Shown: positions 16,360 to 25,889 of the stretch, in pieces
How the letters are laid out: every line of letters starts with the position of its first letter
How positions within the stretch are numbered: position 1 is the stretch's first letter
Assembly: GCA_030540405.1 (NCBI GenBank)
Contig: JAUNWH010000029.1
Coordinates: 1-35,032 of the forward strand
Reading direction: 5' to 3'
DNA: 35,032 nt
Source: Spirochaetales bacterium
GTDB lineage: Bacteria; Spirochaetota; Spirochaetia; Treponematales; Treponemataceae
The notes under the pieces: model-generated
The model's input: only the letters and a program-made list of their open reading frames with translations
Databases searched by the model: none
Told to the model about the DNA's origin: nothing
Program-made: the position numbers and the translations under genes

Positions 16360-17238
16360 TTATTTTCCTTCATCCCATGCTTTTTTTATAATATTTGAAG
16401 CATAAGGATCTGTTTTTATGTTTGCCACAGCATTCAGCAAGAAAGCAATAAATACAAATATAAAGAATGCTGCAAAAGCAACAACTATAAATTTCATTGC
16501 TCGGCCCGCAGGATCTTTTATTACAAATGCGTCATCCAAAGATTTTACAAATTCATCATGCTTTGATTTAAAAGATTTTATATCAGCTGAAATATCTGCA
16601 TAATTTACGGAAGCGGAAGCGGAAGCGGAAGATTTTTTTTCAGACAATCCAGAATCACCATATTTTTCAAGAATCGTATTCGCATTATCTTCCAAAGTGT
16701 CAATTTCCGGCATTAAATCAGCTTCAATATAATCAGATGCCATTTTTGCTATTTTCTTAATAAAAGCATCTGCGAATTCTTCTTTTTCCATAGAAACCTT
16801 TAAAGTAACAGCAATCGTATCAGCAATAGGAGAATTTCCTACTACAAACTTTTCTTTATCAATCGCATCTTGAATCTGCCTATTATAAGCGCTAACAGAA
16901 GAAGCTTTTTTTTCATCTGCAAAAATTGAAAATTCCCGCTGCACATCAGCAAGCACTCTAACATCTTTCATATAATTTATTGCAGTCGATAAAATGCTGT
17001 AATTAACAGAAGAGGCAACACTTGCTGGCAAACGTTCAGTTTTTAGCGCATAGGAAATCGTAAGTGTTTTTTTATTCAACGAAGGAATAAAATTTGGCAG
17101 AACAAAAAGCCATGCAAAGGCAGCAAGCGCAACAGCAAATGTTCCTATAACAACAAGCTTTCTATAGCGGATAAGAACCGCAAACAAATCAATCAAAGAA
17201 ATTTCATCTTCATTATTATTTTCGTACTGTTCAGTCAT
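16360..17238 (-). CDS. Wzz-like polysaccharide chain-length determinant
   Basis: A 292-residue inner-membrane protein that likely sets polysaccharide chain length. The N-terminal motif DEISLIDLFAVLIRYRKLVV and TM1 (about 29-50) are typical of the Wzz/polysaccharide co-polymerase family; a periplasmic helical domain follows, and TM2 lies near 247-270 (FIVVAFAAFFIFVFIAFLL). No cytoplasmic kinase domain is present. The domain contains a Ser-Ala repeat (residues about 203-210) encoded by four tandem GGAAGC hexamers next to a run of eight A in the coding strand, a slippage-prone site. It heads the rml genes, and its own promoter is 6 nt from the ATG. Function is inferred from topology and neighbours. 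Confidence 0.82.
   Translation of the reverse strand: MTEQYENNNEDEISLIDLFAVLIRYRKLVVIGTFAVALAAFAWLFVLPNFIPSLNKKTLTISYALKTERLPASVASSVNYSILSTAINYMKDVRVLADVQREFSIFADEKKASSVSAYNRQIQDAIDKEKFVVGNSPIADTIAVTLKVSMEKEEFADAFIKKIAKMASDYIEADLMPEIDTLEDNANTILEKYGDSGLSEKKSSASASASVNYADISADIKSFKSKHDEFVKSLDDAFVIKDPAGRAMKFIVVAFAAFFIFVFIAFLLNAVANIKTDPYASNIIKKAWDEGK
16609..16631. repeat. Tandem hexamer (GGAAGC) repeat inside the Wzz-like gene
   Basis: Nearly four head-to-tail copies of GGAAGC on the plus strand, encoding alternating Ser and Ala on the minus strand, followed on the plus strand by eight T (16634-16641 or so). Gain or loss of hexamers would keep the frame; slippage in the homopolymer would not. Confidence 0.85.
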
Positions 17239-17244
17239 AAATAT

Positions 17245-17273
17245 ATTCTATTATTTATTATGTCAAAAATCAA
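17245..17273 (-). promoter_or_regulatory. Promoter of the wzz-rml operon, leaderless geometry
   Basis: On the minus strand TTGATT, a 17-bp spacer and TAGAAT, whose end is exactly 6 nt before the ATG at 17238. No Shine-Dalgarno sequence is visible. It suggests that wzz-rmlA-rmlC-rmlB can be transcribed separately from lepB. Confidence 0.6.
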
Positions 17274-17286
17274 CAATAATCTTTTT

Positions 17287-19044
17287 CTAGTCAGTCAAAC
17301 CGCTTTTTGGAATTCCGACACGGTTCAACGGCCAAAATCTAAAGCAAGCTTTTCCAAGCATACGGCTTCTGTTTACATACTGAGGCGCAATGCTTGTATA
17401 GTAAGTTACAGACATTGAATCCATCGGTGAAATTGAAACTAAAGTCTGCTCGTAGCTATGGCGCATATCAAGAGAATTGTAGCGGTTGTCTCCCATCATG
17501 AAGTAGCAGTTTTCTGGAATGTACTGAGCGTTTCCATTTGCGTCATTTGCAGGAAAAACAGGAAGATTTCTCAAATCCATTTCAAGAATGTAAAGGCAAA
17601 GTTCCTGGGCCGCCTTAAGATATTCCGTGCGCACAGAATCAGACTGCCATTTTGAAACTGGAATTTCCGCAGACAAAAGACCTGCATTTCTTACAAGAAT
17701 ACGTCCAAACAAAAGTTTTGCCATTACATTGAGCCTAAAGCTTGATTCCATATATGCGTCGCTTCCAACTTGACTGGAAATGTCATTTTCTCGGTGCCAG
17801 CTGTTCAGGAACGAGTCAACCCAATCAGCGCCGCCGTCTACAGTTAAAAGCGAAATCGTTTCATTGTTTATGTTTGAAAATAAATTGTAGACAAACAAAT
17901 CGCGTGCAGAAAAAATTTCTTCTATAGATTTGGACGAATTTTCCTTTGGACGCGCATAACGAGCAAATTCCTTGGAAAGTTTTTCACATTCAATTTTTGC
18001 GCTGTTCAAGTCAAGAGTCCTGCGCTGCTCTTCAATTTTTAAAGTCGATTCAGCCTGAGATTCAGAAAGAGGAATTGTCTGAATTTTTGATTTTACCTTT
18101 GAAGAAAGCGGATTTAAATTCCAAGCGGCCCAAGAAGAGTCCTGTTCTACAGGCTTAAATTCCTGACTTTCTTTTGTGCGCGAATAAAGAGTTCCGTCAA
18201 GCATATAAATCTGTTCGCCCGGAATTGCTGTAACACGTTTTACAAGAGGGTCAGCCTTTATTTCGCCGTGCTCGTCTGTATTCGTCTTTAAAAGCGTAAG
18301 GCTGCACATATAAATAAATTGGCTGAAAAAAGTTTTTACTTCATTTTCGCGGTCGCTTCCATAATGGGGGTTCCTAAAAACAACAATGTCGCCTCTTTTG
18401 TATTTTTGAAGATACGGAAATCCTGCATTGCTAAGCGGAAATTTCGGACCGGCAAGAGATTTAAAAACAACAACTCTGTCTTTTATAAGGAAAGTCGGAA
18501 CCATGCTTTCTGAAGGAATTTCGTAAAGCTGAAAAATAAAAATATTTAAAAGCATGATTGTAAACACAGCTTGAAAAAGCGCGTCAACCCATTCAAGAAT
18601 TTCAACGGCAACACGCTTTATTCCCTTTGGCTTTTTGCAAGGATTCGCCTTTAAAAATTCAGCCCAGCCAGAATCAAGAGACGCAATCCGCTTTTCAGCA
18701 AGAAAATACTGTGCCAAAAGTGAAAGGACAAGAATCACAATCCAAGCAAAAGCGCACAAAAAATCAAAGGCGGCAGGAAAACCAAATTTCCCAGAACGCT
18801 GAATAACAAAAGCTGTTATAAAGACAAAAGGCTCATACTGAAAAACACGGCGCACAGAATTCAAATGGCGCACAGATTTATTTTTTACAAGTTCAATATA
18901 CGAAGCAAAATAAAGCAGAACGGTAAAGCCCGCGGAAAGAGGAAATGCCACAGCGGAAATGTCCAAGTGCATATAAAGGCACAGAACAGAAAAAATTGCA
19001 GAGCAAATTAAATTCAGTTTTATAATCAACGAAAAATTTTTCAT
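17287..19044 (-). CDS. lepB: Signal peptidase I with a large internal insertion
   Basis: A 585-residue membrane protease that removes signal peptides from secreted proteins. The N-terminal part has several TM helices (about 5-50, 70-82, 95-116 and 155-172). The catalytic Ser180 lies in IPSESMVPTF; the general base Lys269 is in the segment PLVKRVTAIPGEQ; box E is MGDNRYNSLDMR (517-528). Between boxes D and E, residues of about 290-505 form an insertion of roughly 210 residues with coiled-coil-like sequence that ordinary SPase I (about 200-320 residues) does not have. All catalytic boxes remain. It has no ribosome site, and TAGAAT lies 6 nt before the ATG. It lies 48 nt upstream of the wzz-rml genes. 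Confidence 0.9.
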   Translation of the reverse strand: MKNFSLIIKLNLICSAIFSVLCLYMHLDISAVAFPLSAGFTVLLYFASYIELVKNKSVRHLNSVRRVFQYEPFVFITAFVIQRSGKFGFPAAFDFLCAFAWIVILVLSLLAQYFLAEKRIASLDSGWAEFLKANPCKKPKGIKRVAVEILEWVDALFQAVFTIMLLNIFIFQLYEIPSESMVPTFLIKDRVVVFKSLAGPKFPLSNAGFPYLQKYKRGDIVVFRNPHYGSDRENEVKTFFSQFIYMCSLTLLKTNTDEHGEIKADPLVKRVTAIPGEQIYMLDGTLYSRTKESQEFKPVEQDSSWAAWNLNPLSSKVKSKIQTIPLSESQAESTLKIEEQRRTLDLNSAKIECEKLSKEFARYARPKENSSKSIEEIFSARDLFVYNLFSNINNETISLLTVDGGADWVDSFLNSWHRENDISSQVGSDAYMESSFRLNVMAKLLFGRILVRNAGLLSAEIPVSKWQSDSVRTEYLKAAQELCLYILEMDLRNLPVFPANDANGNAQYIPENCYFMMGDNRYNSLDMRHSYEQTLVSISPMDSMSVTYYTSIAPQYVNRSRMLGKACFRFWPLNRVGIPKSGLTD

Positions 19045-19050
19045 GCAGAT

Positions 19051-19056
19051 ATTCTA
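19051..19056 (-). promoter_or_regulatory. -10 box of lepB, leaderless geometry
   Basis: TAGAAT on the minus strand ends 6 nt before the lepB ATG. A convincing -35 is lacking (TGGCAA at 17-bp spacing, 3 of 6). It is listed because the spacing equals that seen at three other genes here. Confidence 0.4.
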
Positions 19057-19111
19057 TCACAAAACAAAATCCGTTGCCACAATTTTACTGCATGAAAAAT
19101 TTATTCAAGCT

Positions 19112-19290
19112 ATTTAGCCTAAATGTCGAGTTTTGATAAGAACAGTAATTTAAGTGTCATTCCCGTGCTACGACACTGCGATGTTTACGCAGTAAACTTG
19201 GTCAGGAATCTGCTGTAAAATTTCAATAGATTATCGGGTCAAGCCCGATAATGACGCTAAAATTTAAAACTCGAAATTAAGGGTATTTAG
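19112..19290. repeat. Composite palindromic repeat element, copy 2
   Basis: The same element as at 10872-11025. The outer arms are TCGAGTTTT (19126-19134) and AAAACTCGA (19266-19274). The second hairpin, ATTATCGGG/CCCGATAAT (19230-19252), is identical to copy 1. The first hairpin (from ATTCCCGTG at 19159) is split by about 28 bp (19177-19204) not present in copy 1, which itself contains CTGCG/CGCAG and GTTTAC/GTAAAC inverted repeats. It lies upstream of lepB and downstream of the small coiled-coil gene. Confidence 0.9.
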
Positions 19291-19299
19291 AAATAACTT

Positions 19300-19665
19300 T
19301 TATTTTTCGTGTTTTTTCAAGGACGCTTCTTTTTCGTTGATTTTTTCCTTCAGCTCGTTTATAGCAGAAAGTTTTTCGGAAACAACGAGGGAATCTTTTG
19401 AAATTGAACTTCCGTCTTCCGCAAGCTGATCCGCAACAGCCTGTCCAAGCTCCTGATATTTTTTTTCAAGGCGGCTTTTCAGCTGGACAATATCAATTTT
19501 GTTAACGGACTTGTCGCCAAATTCACTTATTGCAGAACCAGCAGTTTTCAATCCTTTTTTAGAAGCTTCAACTCCTTTATCAAGATACTGCTTTAGAGTT
19601 TTTGCAAACAGTTTTTTACCAGAAGCAGTTTCTTCCGCTTTTTCTTCATTGATTTCTTCTGACAT
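19300..19665 (-). CDS. Small charged coiled-coil protein, unknown function
   Basis: A 121-residue soluble protein without a signal peptide or TM segment, made almost entirely of Lys/Glu-rich helix. Residues 18-50 (KLFAKTLKQYLDKGVEASKK and the following segment) and 55-80 (KIDIVQLKSRLEKKYQELGQ) are amphipathic, and the C-terminus (ELKEKINEKEASLKKHEK) is a strong coiled coil. I recognise no family. A GGAGG ribosome site precedes the ATG, and it follows lptD by 29 nt, so it is probably translated from the uvrA-lptD transcript. It could be a small accessory or stress-related protein; no function can be assigned. Confidence 0.75.
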   Translation of the reverse strand: MSEEINEEKAEETASGKKLFAKTLKQYLDKGVEASKKGLKTAGSAISEFGDKSVNKIDIVQLKSRLEKKYQELGQAVADQLAEDGSSISKDSLVVSEKLSAINELKEKINEKEASLKKHEK

Positions 19666-19694
19666 TTTTCGCCTCCGCTTTATTTCAGTTTATT

Positions 19695-22600
19695 CTATTG
19701 TAATTGCCATTCTCCATATTCGTCAATAAGTTCAGTCTTAAAACTAGGCATTGGGTGCCAAGAAATTGCAAAAGTTATATACGGATGATAGTCATAAGTT
19801 TTTGCGCCGCTTCCATTTGTAACAAGGCGAGGTTTAAATGAAATTGAGCCTGTCATATCCCAGTCATGCAGATTTCTTGTAATGCTGACTTTTAAAGTCT
19901 TGAGCTTGAATCCAGAAGAGCGTCTGTTAAGCTGGCTTGAGTCATAAAACTGTCCGTCGCCCCAGAATGCAAAAGAATTCCACAAGTCGACAAACATATT
20001 TTCTTCGCCGGAAATAACATTGTCGTATTTTGTAAATCTTTGGAAATATCTGAAAATAACATTGTTCTGAGTTTCCGCGCTGAATGAAAGTTCAAACGCC
20101 TCATGGATTTTAAAAGTCAAAGACGGAACAAATCTAAAATAGCTGTTTGTTGGGCGGACGCAGTCATAGACAATTCCGGCAGTAAGAGAAGGCGCCCAGG
20201 TAATCCGATTTTTCCAGTACCTGAAATTTTTCCCGGAAGTTGAATACGCAAGGCTTAAAGTGTAAGGAACAAAATCCTTGTCTTCTTTTGCGACCCAGCC
20301 TTCGCTTGAATCAAAATCATAGCAAGTCGTGTACTGCATTATGTACGATAGCTGAAAATCTTTCCAAGAAAAAGAAAGCTTCATTGAATCCGAACGCTTT
20401 TCTTCCATTTCATAGTTGAAGGATTCTGAAAATAAAAGTTTTCCGTTAAAAAATTTCAATGTGGCGGACTGCTTAAAAGGATTCCAAACAAAATTGTCGG
20501 TATCTTCATTTTCCTGCTTTATTCCGACTTCCGCAGAAAGGCTCGCATAAGGAAAAGAAAATGCAGCGTTGAAAGTGTACTCGTCAAGCTGCGGCGGAAG
20601 GTTTGAAGTCAATGTGAACGACTGCGAAAAATCATCGGCTTCTTTTGCGGCAAGTTTTGCGCTCACGGTATGGGAAGTTACAGTTTCTTCATCAGTAAGT
20701 TTCATAACTGCGTATTCCCATTCAGGCTTTTCAGCGTCTCCAATAAATTCTGTCTTGATAAGTTTTATAGAAGATTTCCACACGATGCTTGAATCCTTGA
20801 ACACATCAGAATAAGCAAACGGCTTTATAGAAAAATTATTGTCATTTACCAAATCCATTTTTTTAGCTTTGTAATCCGAAAGCCTTACAGAATTTTTCGA
20901 AGACTCGGAAGTGTAGCCGTCAAGATTCGGGTGGCTTTGATAAACAGGATTGAAAGTAAAATCATTCTTTGAATACACAAAAGGATTTCTAAATCCCAGC
21001 TCGCTTGAAATTGTAGCAGGAACTTTTATCTGATAATAAGTTGAATAAAAATTTCCCCATTCAAAATCAGAAGGCTCAAGAAGCTCGGAAGAATTGTAGT
21101 TGACTTGAGAAGTAAACTGCGGAACTATTGAGTAGCCAAGTTTGTATTCAATTCCTTTCACATCAACAATATTTTCTTTTGGCTTTGGCGCAAGTTCCTG
21201 TATTGAAAAAGCAAGCGCATCATCTTTTTCTGATTTTTTTTGAGACACATCTTTTGATTCTGGATTTTCTGAAGTGGCTTCTTTTTCTTTTTGCTTTGGA
21301 CTTTTTAACTCTTCTGGAATTTCAAGTTCGATTGGAAACGAAGGCGAATCGAATTTTTCATAAACATTTTCAAACGGATATTTAAAAATAGTTCCTTCAA
21401 TTTTTGCTGCGATTTTAAATGGAACAACTTGCGACGGAAAAAAGAACAAACGCTCAGGACTGTAAATTTGCCAGTCAGATGCGGCAGAAGAAAAATCAGA
21501 ATCAGTTCTGGACTTTGAGTTAAATGAAATGTCCGCCGACAAATTTGTAATGGACAAAGTTGAAACAAACGGCTTTACAAAATCCGGAAGCGGAACAGAA
21601 TAAGAAGCGTTTGCTGTCCATTCAAATGAAGAAGTCTGAGCAGATGTATCTTCCGTATCGTTGTCATCAGTTTTTGTCTGTCCCAAAAGAAAATTTATCC
21701 AGTCAAGATATTCAGAACGTTTTTCAAAATCTTCTGTAAAAAACGGATCGCTGTAAACTGGCATGGAAAGACTCAATGAAAACGGCTTTTTTATAGAAGC
21801 TTTTAAAAGTCCTTTATAGCGGAACGGAGCTTCAACTCCAAGAAAATTAGATTTATCTTTTTCAATTTTTCCAGCTGAAGAATAAGGAGTGTATTTTCCA
21901 CCTGAATAAAAAACTGTATTTGTAAACGCAAGCTGCGCTCCGGCTTCAATAGAAGAAATGTAGTCAGAAGAAGACGTCTTATAAACGCCAGAAAGTCCAG
22001 TCGTAAATCCCATGTTCGCATAGTAGTCCGCCATGAACTTTAAATAGCTTGAAGCGTCTCCTTTAAAATCCTCATCCAGATTATGAAGAATAAGTCCTTC
22101 CCGCTTTTGTTCCTTTAAAGTTGAAGGGCGCATAAAATTGAATATTCCGGCTGCAAGATTGTCGTCAGAAGAAGTATCAGCCTCTTGCAAAGGTTTTCTT
22201 CCAAGCAAATAAGTTGTTGTTTGAAAATAATAGCCGAACCGCTCATCATATCCAAACGCCGGGTTAAATAAAAGCTCGTCTTTTGGATAATAAAAAGCCG
22301 GAAGATATAAAACCGGAAATTTTCCAATATAGACAACTGCATTCAAAAACGCAAACTCGCCGCCGGGAAGAAGCCAAATTCTTGAAGCCTTTACCCGCCA
22401 ATGAGGATCTTCGTCATCACAGAAAGTAAGCGAGGCATTTTTAAAAGCAACAGAACCAGAAGAATCCCTGCCAAAAATTTCAGAAGCGACAATCATTGTT
22501 GAGCCGGAAGGAAGATTTAAAGAGCCGTTTCCTGCATTGAAAATTCTTCCATTATCAAAAACGCCTTCTAAAGTGCTTGTGTTCAACAAAACGGTTGAAG

Positions 22601-22931
22601 CAGAAATATCTTGCTCATCTCCGCTTGTGCCGGACTTAATAATGCGCACGCTTCCTTTTGCATAAAGCATTTGAGTTGACCGGTTGAAAGTTACATCGTC
22701 AGCATTTATTTCTGTTTTTGATTTTTCCTTTTCAACAGAAAGCTTTACGTTTCCAGAAAGATGTATTTCATCCTCGCTTGTATTTTCATTTTTTTTATAT
22801 TCTGAATAATTCGCGCTTATGATCGTTACAACTGTAACACCGCTTTGAGAAAACGCAGGCTTCAATAAAAAAAACAAAGCAAGCAAAAAAAGAGCAGCTC
22901 TTTTTCCGAAAGATGAAAGACAAAAAAACAT
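19695..22931 (-). CDS. lptD: LptD/OstA-like outer-membrane assembly protein
   Basis: A 1078-residue exported protein. The signal peptide has a basic start and a hydrophobic core (about 11-27) ending PAFSQS. The N-terminal domain (about 35-190) has OstA-type repeats, such as IHLSGNVKLSVEKEKSKTEI and MLYAKGSVRI, the beta-jellyroll that in other bacteria receives lipopolysaccharide. The rest (about 200-1078) is a long run of alternating aromatic beta-strands consistent with a large outer-membrane barrel. It is longer than E. coli LptD (about 780). A low-complexity Lys/Ser/Glu linker (about 555-590) interrupts it. The start lies 3 nt after the uvrA stop. T. pallidum is recalled to have the same uvrA-lptD adjacency (TP0514-TP0515). 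The substrate in treponemes is not settled. Confidence 0.85.
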   Translation of the reverse strand: MFFCLSSFGKRAALFLLALFFLLKPAFSQSGVTVVTIISANYSEYKKNENTSEDEIHLSGNVKLSVEKEKSKTEINADDVTFNRSTQMLYAKGSVRIIKSGTSGDEQDISASTVLLNTSTLEGVFDNGRIFNAGNGSLNLPSGSTMIVASEIFGRDSSGSVAFKNASLTFCDDEDPHWRVKASRIWLLPGGEFAFLNAVVYIGKFPVLYLPAFYYPKDELLFNPAFGYDERFGYYFQTTTYLLGRKPLQEADTSSDDNLAAGIFNFMRPSTLKEQKREGLILHNLDEDFKGDASSYLKFMADYYANMGFTTGLSGVYKTSSSDYISSIEAGAQLAFTNTVFYSGGKYTPYSSAGKIEKDKSNFLGVEAPFRYKGLLKASIKKPFSLSLSMPVYSDPFFTEDFEKRSEYLDWINFLLGQTKTDDNDTEDTSAQTSSFEWTANASYSVPLPDFVKPFVSTLSITNLSADISFNSKSRTDSDFSSAASDWQIYSPERLFFFPSQVVPFKIAAKIEGTIFKYPFENVYEKFDSPSFPIELEIPEELKSPKQKEKEATSENPESKDVSQKKSEKDDALAFSIQELAPKPKENIVDVKGIEYKLGYSIVPQFTSQVNYNSSELLEPSDFEWGNFYSTYYQIKVPATISSELGFRNPFVYSKNDFTFNPVYQSHPNLDGYTSESSKNSVRLSDYKAKKMDLVNDNNFSIKPFAYSDVFKDSSIVWKSSIKLIKTEFIGDAEKPEWEYAVMKLTDEETVTSHTVSAKLAAKEADDFSQSFTLTSNLPPQLDEYTFNAAFSFPYASLSAEVGIKQENEDTDNFVWNPFKQSATLKFFNGKLLFSESFNYEMEEKRSDSMKLSFSWKDFQLSYIMQYTTCYDFDSSEGWVAKEDKDFVPYTLSLAYSTSGKNFRYWKNRITWAPSLTAGIVYDCVRPTNSYFRFVPSLTFKIHEAFELSFSAETQNNVIFRYFQRFTKYDNVISGEENMFVDLWNSFAFWGDGQFYDSSQLNRRSSGFKLKTLKVSITRNLHDWDMTGSISFKPRLVTNGSGAKTYDYHPYITFAISWHPMPSFKTELIDEYGEWQLQ

Positions 22932-22934
22932 TTT

Positions 22935-25874
22935 TTACAAAAGCCTGTCTCTTTCTTTTTCGCGCTCAAGAAGCTGAGAAACATATTTTCCTGTATAGCT
23001 TTCTTTTGACTTTGCAACTTCTTCTGGAGTTCCAGTCGCGATAATTGAACCGCCGCCGCTTCCGCCTTCAGGACCAAGATCTATCAAATAGTCCGCCTGG
23101 CAGATAACGTCAAGATTGTGCTCAATCATCACAACAGAATTTCCTTTGTCAACAAGTTTTTGAATAACGCTCATAAGCTGCTTTATGTCAACAAAGTGAA
23201 GTCCCGTTGTAGGCTCATCTAAAATATACAAAGTTTTTCCAGTTGAAGGGCGCGAAAGTTCAGATGCAAGTTTTACACGCTGAGCTTCCCCTCCGCTCAA
23301 AGTAAGCGCATTTTGTCCAAGCTGAATATAGCCAAGCCCAACGCTTTTTAAAGTTTCAAGTTTTCTTGCAATATGTGGAATTCCAGAAAAGAAATCGGCG
23401 GCTTCTTCAATCGTCATATCAAGAACATCGCTTATGGATTTTCCCTTGTAAAGAATGTCCAAAGTTTCCTGATTGAATCTTTTTCCGTGGCAGACATCGC
23501 ATGGAATAAAAACGTCAGGAAGAAAATTCATTTCGATTGTCAAAGTTCCAGCGCCTTGGCAAGCCTCGCACCTTCCGCCTTTTACATTGAATGAAAAACG
23601 TCCGCTCTTGTAGCCTTTTGCCTTTGCTTCTGGAATGCTTGCGTAAAGCTCGCGGATTTTGTCGAACACGCCAATGTAAGTTACAGGATTGCTTCTCGGA
23701 GTTCTTCCAATCGGGCTTTGGTCTATGCTTATTACTTTGTCAATATTTTCTAAGCCTGAAATTTTCTTATAAGCTCCAACAGGAAGCTCACTTTTCATAA
23801 TCTTATTGCTGATTGCAGGAAACAAAACATCATTCAGCAAAGTTGACTTTCCGCTGCCAGAAACTCCAGTTATGCAAGTAAAAGTTCCAAGAGGAATTTC
23901 AACGCTCACATTTTTCAAGTTGTGCTCTGTAACATTCTGAATCTTTATAAAGCTTCCGTTTCCAGTTCTTCTTTGCTTTGGAATTTCCATTCTGATTTTT
24001 CCAGCAAGATACTGACCAGTAAGGCTTTCTGGAATCTTCATAACTTCCTGCGGAGTTCCTGCCGCCATAATTTTTCCGCCGTGAACGCCAGCTCCAGGAC
24101 CAATGTCAACAAGATAATCCGCAGTAAGCAAAGTCTGCTCGTCGTGCTCAACAACAATTACCGTGTTGCCAAGATTCCTAAGATACAAAAGAGAATCAAT
24201 GAGCCGCTGATTGTCCCGCTGATGCAAGCCGATTGAAGGCTCGTCCAGAATATACATAACCCCGGTAAGGCCTGAACCAATCTGAGTTGAAAGCCTTATG
24301 CGCTGAGCTTCGCCTCCACTTAAAGTTGCAGCCGAACGCTGAAGCGTAAGATATTCAAGCCCTACATTTTTCAAGAATGAAAGGCGCGATTTTATTTCCT
24401 TTAATATTTGCGCGGAAATCTTTTTCTCTGTTTCTGAAAGCTCTAACTTTTCAAAGAAATCTATAGTTTCTGTAACAGAAAACTCGGTCAAGTCCCAGAT
24501 ATTTTTTCCGCCGACAGTAACGCCAAGAGATTCCGGGCGAAGGCGTTTTCCGTGGCAGGACGCGCACTCTTTATGCGACATAAACTTTTCAAGAGATTCC
24601 CTTGCATTTTCTCCCCAGGCTTCATTGTAGCGACGGCGCAAATCACCGAAAATTCCAAGCCAAGGACGGTTGTAAGAACTTGTTCCTTCGCCGCTTTGCT
24701 TTTTGTAAACCCACTTTATGTTTTTCTGCGCATCTCCGTTCCACAAGAAATCGCTTTGTTTCTTTGTAAGCTCCTTGAGCGGAGTTTCAAGAGTAAAGCC
24801 TGCTTCATTTGCAACAGCCTCGAACATCGCATGATTCCAGGAACTTTCAGGATTGTAAGCCTGAATTCCGTACTCATTAAACGAAAGTGAAGAATCCGGC
24901 GCAATCAAATTTTTGTCGTATTCCATTTTTTCGCCAAGACCAGTGCAGTCGGGGCAGGCTCCAAACGGATTGTTAAAAGAAAACATTCTAGGCTGAAGTT
25001 CTGGAATAGAAATTCCGCAGTCAGGGCAGGCATTCTTCTGTGAAAAGAAAACTTCTTCTTCTATAAAATCCGCGGCAGAATCAACAGACTTTCCTTTTGC
25101 AGAAAGCTCATGCACAACACTTTCATAAACTTCATCCGTTTTATTTACGCGGCGCAAAACAATTATAACGCCGTTTGAACTTTGAAGCGCAGTTTCAACT
25201 GAATCGGCAAGGCGTTTTCTAATTTCAGGCTTTAAAACTATTCGGTCAACAACAATTTCTATTGTGTGCTTTTTCTGCTTGTCCAGCTTTATGGAATCCT
25301 CAAGCTCAACCATAAGTCCGTCAATTCTAGCGCGCGCAAAGCCGGATTTTTTTGCATCGTCAATAACTTTCTGATGCTCGCCTTTTTTTCCGCGGATAAC
25401 AGGAGAAAGAATTGTAAGCTTAGTTCCCTGCGACCAAGAAAGAATTGTTTCTATAATCTGGTCAACCGACTGCTCCTTGATTTCCCGGCCGCAATTCGGG
25501 CAGTGGGCTTTTCCGATTCTTGCATACAAAAGACGGTAATAGTCATAAATTTCTGTTACCGTTCCCACAGTTGAGCGCGGATTTTTGTGAGTTGTTTTTT
25601 GCTCAATTGAAATTGCAGGAGAAAGCCCCGTAATCAAATCCACATCAGGCTTGTCCATTCTTCCAAGGAACTGCCTTGCATATGAAGAAAGACTTTCCAT
25701 ATATCTGCGCTGGCCTTCAGCAAAAAGAGTATCAAATGCAAGTGATGATTTTCCGCTGCCAGAAAGTCCGCTTATGGCAACAAGTTTATTGCGTGGAATT
25801 TCAACACTGATATTCTTTAAGTTATGCTCGCGCGCACCTTGAATTACAATTTTGTCATCATTGAATGCGTTCAT
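22935..25874 (-). CDS. uvrA: Excinuclease ABC subunit A (UvrA)
   Basis: A 979-residue DNA-damage recognition ATPase of nucleotide excision repair; it loads UvrB. Walker A of the first ABC module is GLSGSGKS (36-43) and of the second is [11 protein letters not shown]; both have LSGGEAQR signatures ([11 protein letters not shown] and [11 protein letters not shown]) and ILDEP Walker B motifs. Zinc-binding cysteines are in [24 protein letters not shown], and [16 protein letters not shown]. It is full length and intact. No Shine-Dalgarno sequence precedes the ATG; TATAAT lies 8 nt upstream, just past the MATE terminator. It heads the uvrA-lptD-coiled-coil operon. I see no LexA-type box, though SOS control cannot be excluded. 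Confidence 0.98.
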   Translation of the reverse strand: MNAFNDDKIVIQGAREHNLKNISVEIPRNKLVAISGLSGSGKSSLAFDTLFAEGQRRYMESLSSYARQFLGRMDKPDVDLITGLSPAISIEQKTTHKNPRSTVGTVTEIYDYYRLLYARIGKAHCPNCGREIKEQSVDQIIETILSWSQGTKLTILSPVIRGKKGEHQKVIDDAKKSGFARARIDGLMVELEDSIKLDKQKKHTIEIVVDRIVLKPEIRKRLADSVETALQSSNGVIIVLRRVNKTDEVYESVVHELSAKGKSVDSAADFIEEEVFFSQKNACPDCGISIPELQPRMFSFNNPFGACPDCTGLGEKMEYDKNLIAPDSSLSFNEYGIQAYNPESSWNHAMFEAVANEAGFTLETPLKELTKKQSDFLWNGDAQKNIKWVYKKQSGEGTSSYNRPWLGIFGDLRRRYNEAWGENARESLEKFMSHKECASCHGKRLRPESLGVTVGGKNIWDLTEFSVTETIDFFEKLELSETEKKISAQILKEIKSRLSFLKNVGLEYLTLQRSAATLSGGEAQRIRLSTQIGSGLTGVMYILDEPSIGLHQRDNQRLIDSLLYLRNLGNTVIVVEHDEQTLLTADYLVDIGPGAGVHGGKIMAAGTPQEVMKIPESLTGQYLAGKIRMEIPKQRRTGNGSFIKIQNVTEHNLKNVSVEIPLGTFTCITGVSGSGKSTLLNDVLFPAISNKIMKSELPVGAYKKISGLENIDKVISIDQSPIGRTPRSNPVTYIGVFDKIRELYASIPEAKAKGYKSGRFSFNVKGGRCEACQGAGTLTIEMNFLPDVFIPCDVCHGKRFNQETLDILYKGKSISDVLDMTIEEAADFFSGIPHIARKLETLKSVGLGYIQLGQNALTLSGGEAQRVKLASELSRPSTGKTLYILDEPTTGLHFVDIKQLMSVIQKLVDKGNSVVMIEHNLDVICQADYLIDLGPEGGSGGGSIIATGTPEEVAKSKESYTGKYVSQLLEREKERDRLL

Positions 25875-25882
25875 AGCGTATT

Positions 25883-25888
25883 ATTATA
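25883..25888 (-). promoter_or_regulatory. -10 box of uvrA, near-leaderless geometry
   Basis: A perfect TATAAT on the minus strand ends 8 nt before the uvrA ATG. The -35 at 17 bp is TTTTCA, overlapping the MATE terminator stem. The leader would be 0-2 nt long. No ribosome site is seen. Confidence 0.5.
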
Positions 25889-25889
25889 G

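Noticed and set aside
22862-23077. Frame shifted across the uvrA/lptD junction
   Set aside because: Both real genes are intact with conserved ends; the shifted frame has no recognisable content.
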